From an uncultured Mycoplasmatota bacterium (GTDB lineage Bacteria > Bacillota_I > Bacilli_A > RF39 > UBA660), in the NCBI GenBank assembly GCA_900547995.1, contig URIY01000020.1:1-30729 (forward strand): DNA of 30,729 nucleotides. Reading direction: 5' to 3'. Both the position numbers and the translations under genes were made by a program. The notes under the pieces are model-generated. The model was not told the DNA's origin. It searched no databases and saw nothing but the letters and a program-made list of their open reading frames with translations. Positions 30,645-30,729 of this stretch are shown in pieces (position 1 is the first letter of the stretch; the number at the start of each line of letters is the position of its first letter).

Positions 30645-30729
30645 TTACAACTTCAGAATATTATCAACTATTGCATCAATAATTTTTTGAATATTATCTT
30701 TAAATAATCCATAATAATTTACAAAGTAA
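30645..30729 (-). CDS. Partial CDS, C-terminal end of an unidentified protein
   Basis: A minus-strand frame open from the window edge reads YFVNYYGLFKDNIQKIIDAI, then VDNILKL and TAA at 30647-30645. Only 27 residues are visible. An amphipathic C-terminal helix is plausible. It is followed directly by the hairpin terminator, which supports a real gene end. No function can be assigned. Confidence 0.35.
   Translation of the reverse strand, partial: YFVNYYGLFKDNIQKIIDAIVDNILKL

Noticed and set aside
1..30729. Mollicute-type code with TGA as Trp
   Set aside because: The AT content suggested it, but TGA ends several genes (for example the WYL regulator and the ORF ending at 8633), and Trp is encoded by TGG.
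1..30729. CRISPR arrays, tRNA or rRNA genes
   Set aside because: No regularly spaced repeats, no cloverleaf-like sequence with TTCRANY and no rRNA-like conserved segment was seen on either strand.

Overview
The window is very AT-rich DNA whose genes are typically preceded by strong purine Shine-Dalgarno runs (AAGGGGG, GGAGG). TGA is used as a stop and TGG for Trp, so the code is standard. The product types (FemAB, sortase, Cna-B adhesin, CD1112/Maff2/PrgI-type transfer proteins) point to a low-GC Bacillota with peptidoglycan, probably a gut-associated Bacilli or Clostridia relative. I cannot name the species.

Left part (1-7000, nearly all minus strand). A tight operon runs leftward from an extended -10 promoter near 4315: a YhhQ/VUT-type (queuosine-precursor-like) transporter, a purine-type phosphoribosyltransferase, a guanylate-kinase-like enzyme, a FemAB/FemX-type aminoacyl transferase, a thymidylate-kinase-like domain fused to a SAM methyltransferase, and the first 13 codons of a probable HAM1/RdgB NTP pyrophosphatase. 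This combination is not one I recognise. It reads like import, ribosylation, phosphorylation and decoration of a nucleobase or nucleotide. Upstream lie a WYL-type regulator, two GreA-like paralogues with an unusual coiled-coil tip motif, and three small membrane proteins.

Regulatory boundary (7000-8640). Two Cro/C1-type HTH genes converge on a perfect 13-bp bidirectional terminator. Next come repeated GCAAGACTA operator-like sites, a strong promoter with an attenuator-like leader RNA, a further folded leader, a small ORF and a sigma-like regulator.

Conjugative module (9300-29245, plus strand). In order: Maff2-like protein, SSB, a thioester/Cna-B surface adhesin with its overlapping sortase, ribbon-helix-helix protein, TrbL/VirB6-like protein, PrgI/VirB3-like protein, VirB4-like ATPase, M23 cell-wall hydrolase, a hairpin-rich oriT candidate containing an IncP-like TATCCTG/C nick core, MobC-like protein, MOBP-type relaxase, VirD4 coupling ATPase, orphan C5-cytosine methyltransferase, a probable small RNA, and accessory genes including an ArdC-like antirestriction protein without its metallopeptidase motif. 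The transfer genes are close-packed and often overlap. Two accessory units (10275 and 28507) share the same promoter/inverted-repeat module, and an 18-bp palindrome at 26673 matches the operator near the HTH repressor, so the element appears to have at least two internal regulons.

Right end (29320-30729). An IS3-family (IS150-like) insertion sequence on the minus strand has a programmed -1 slippery site and a second, disabling frameshift in orfB. It is followed by the tail of an unidentified minus-strand gene. No integrase, replication protein, tRNA, rRNA or CRISPR array was seen. The element's ends are therefore not defined, and plasmid versus integrative element cannot be decided from this window.
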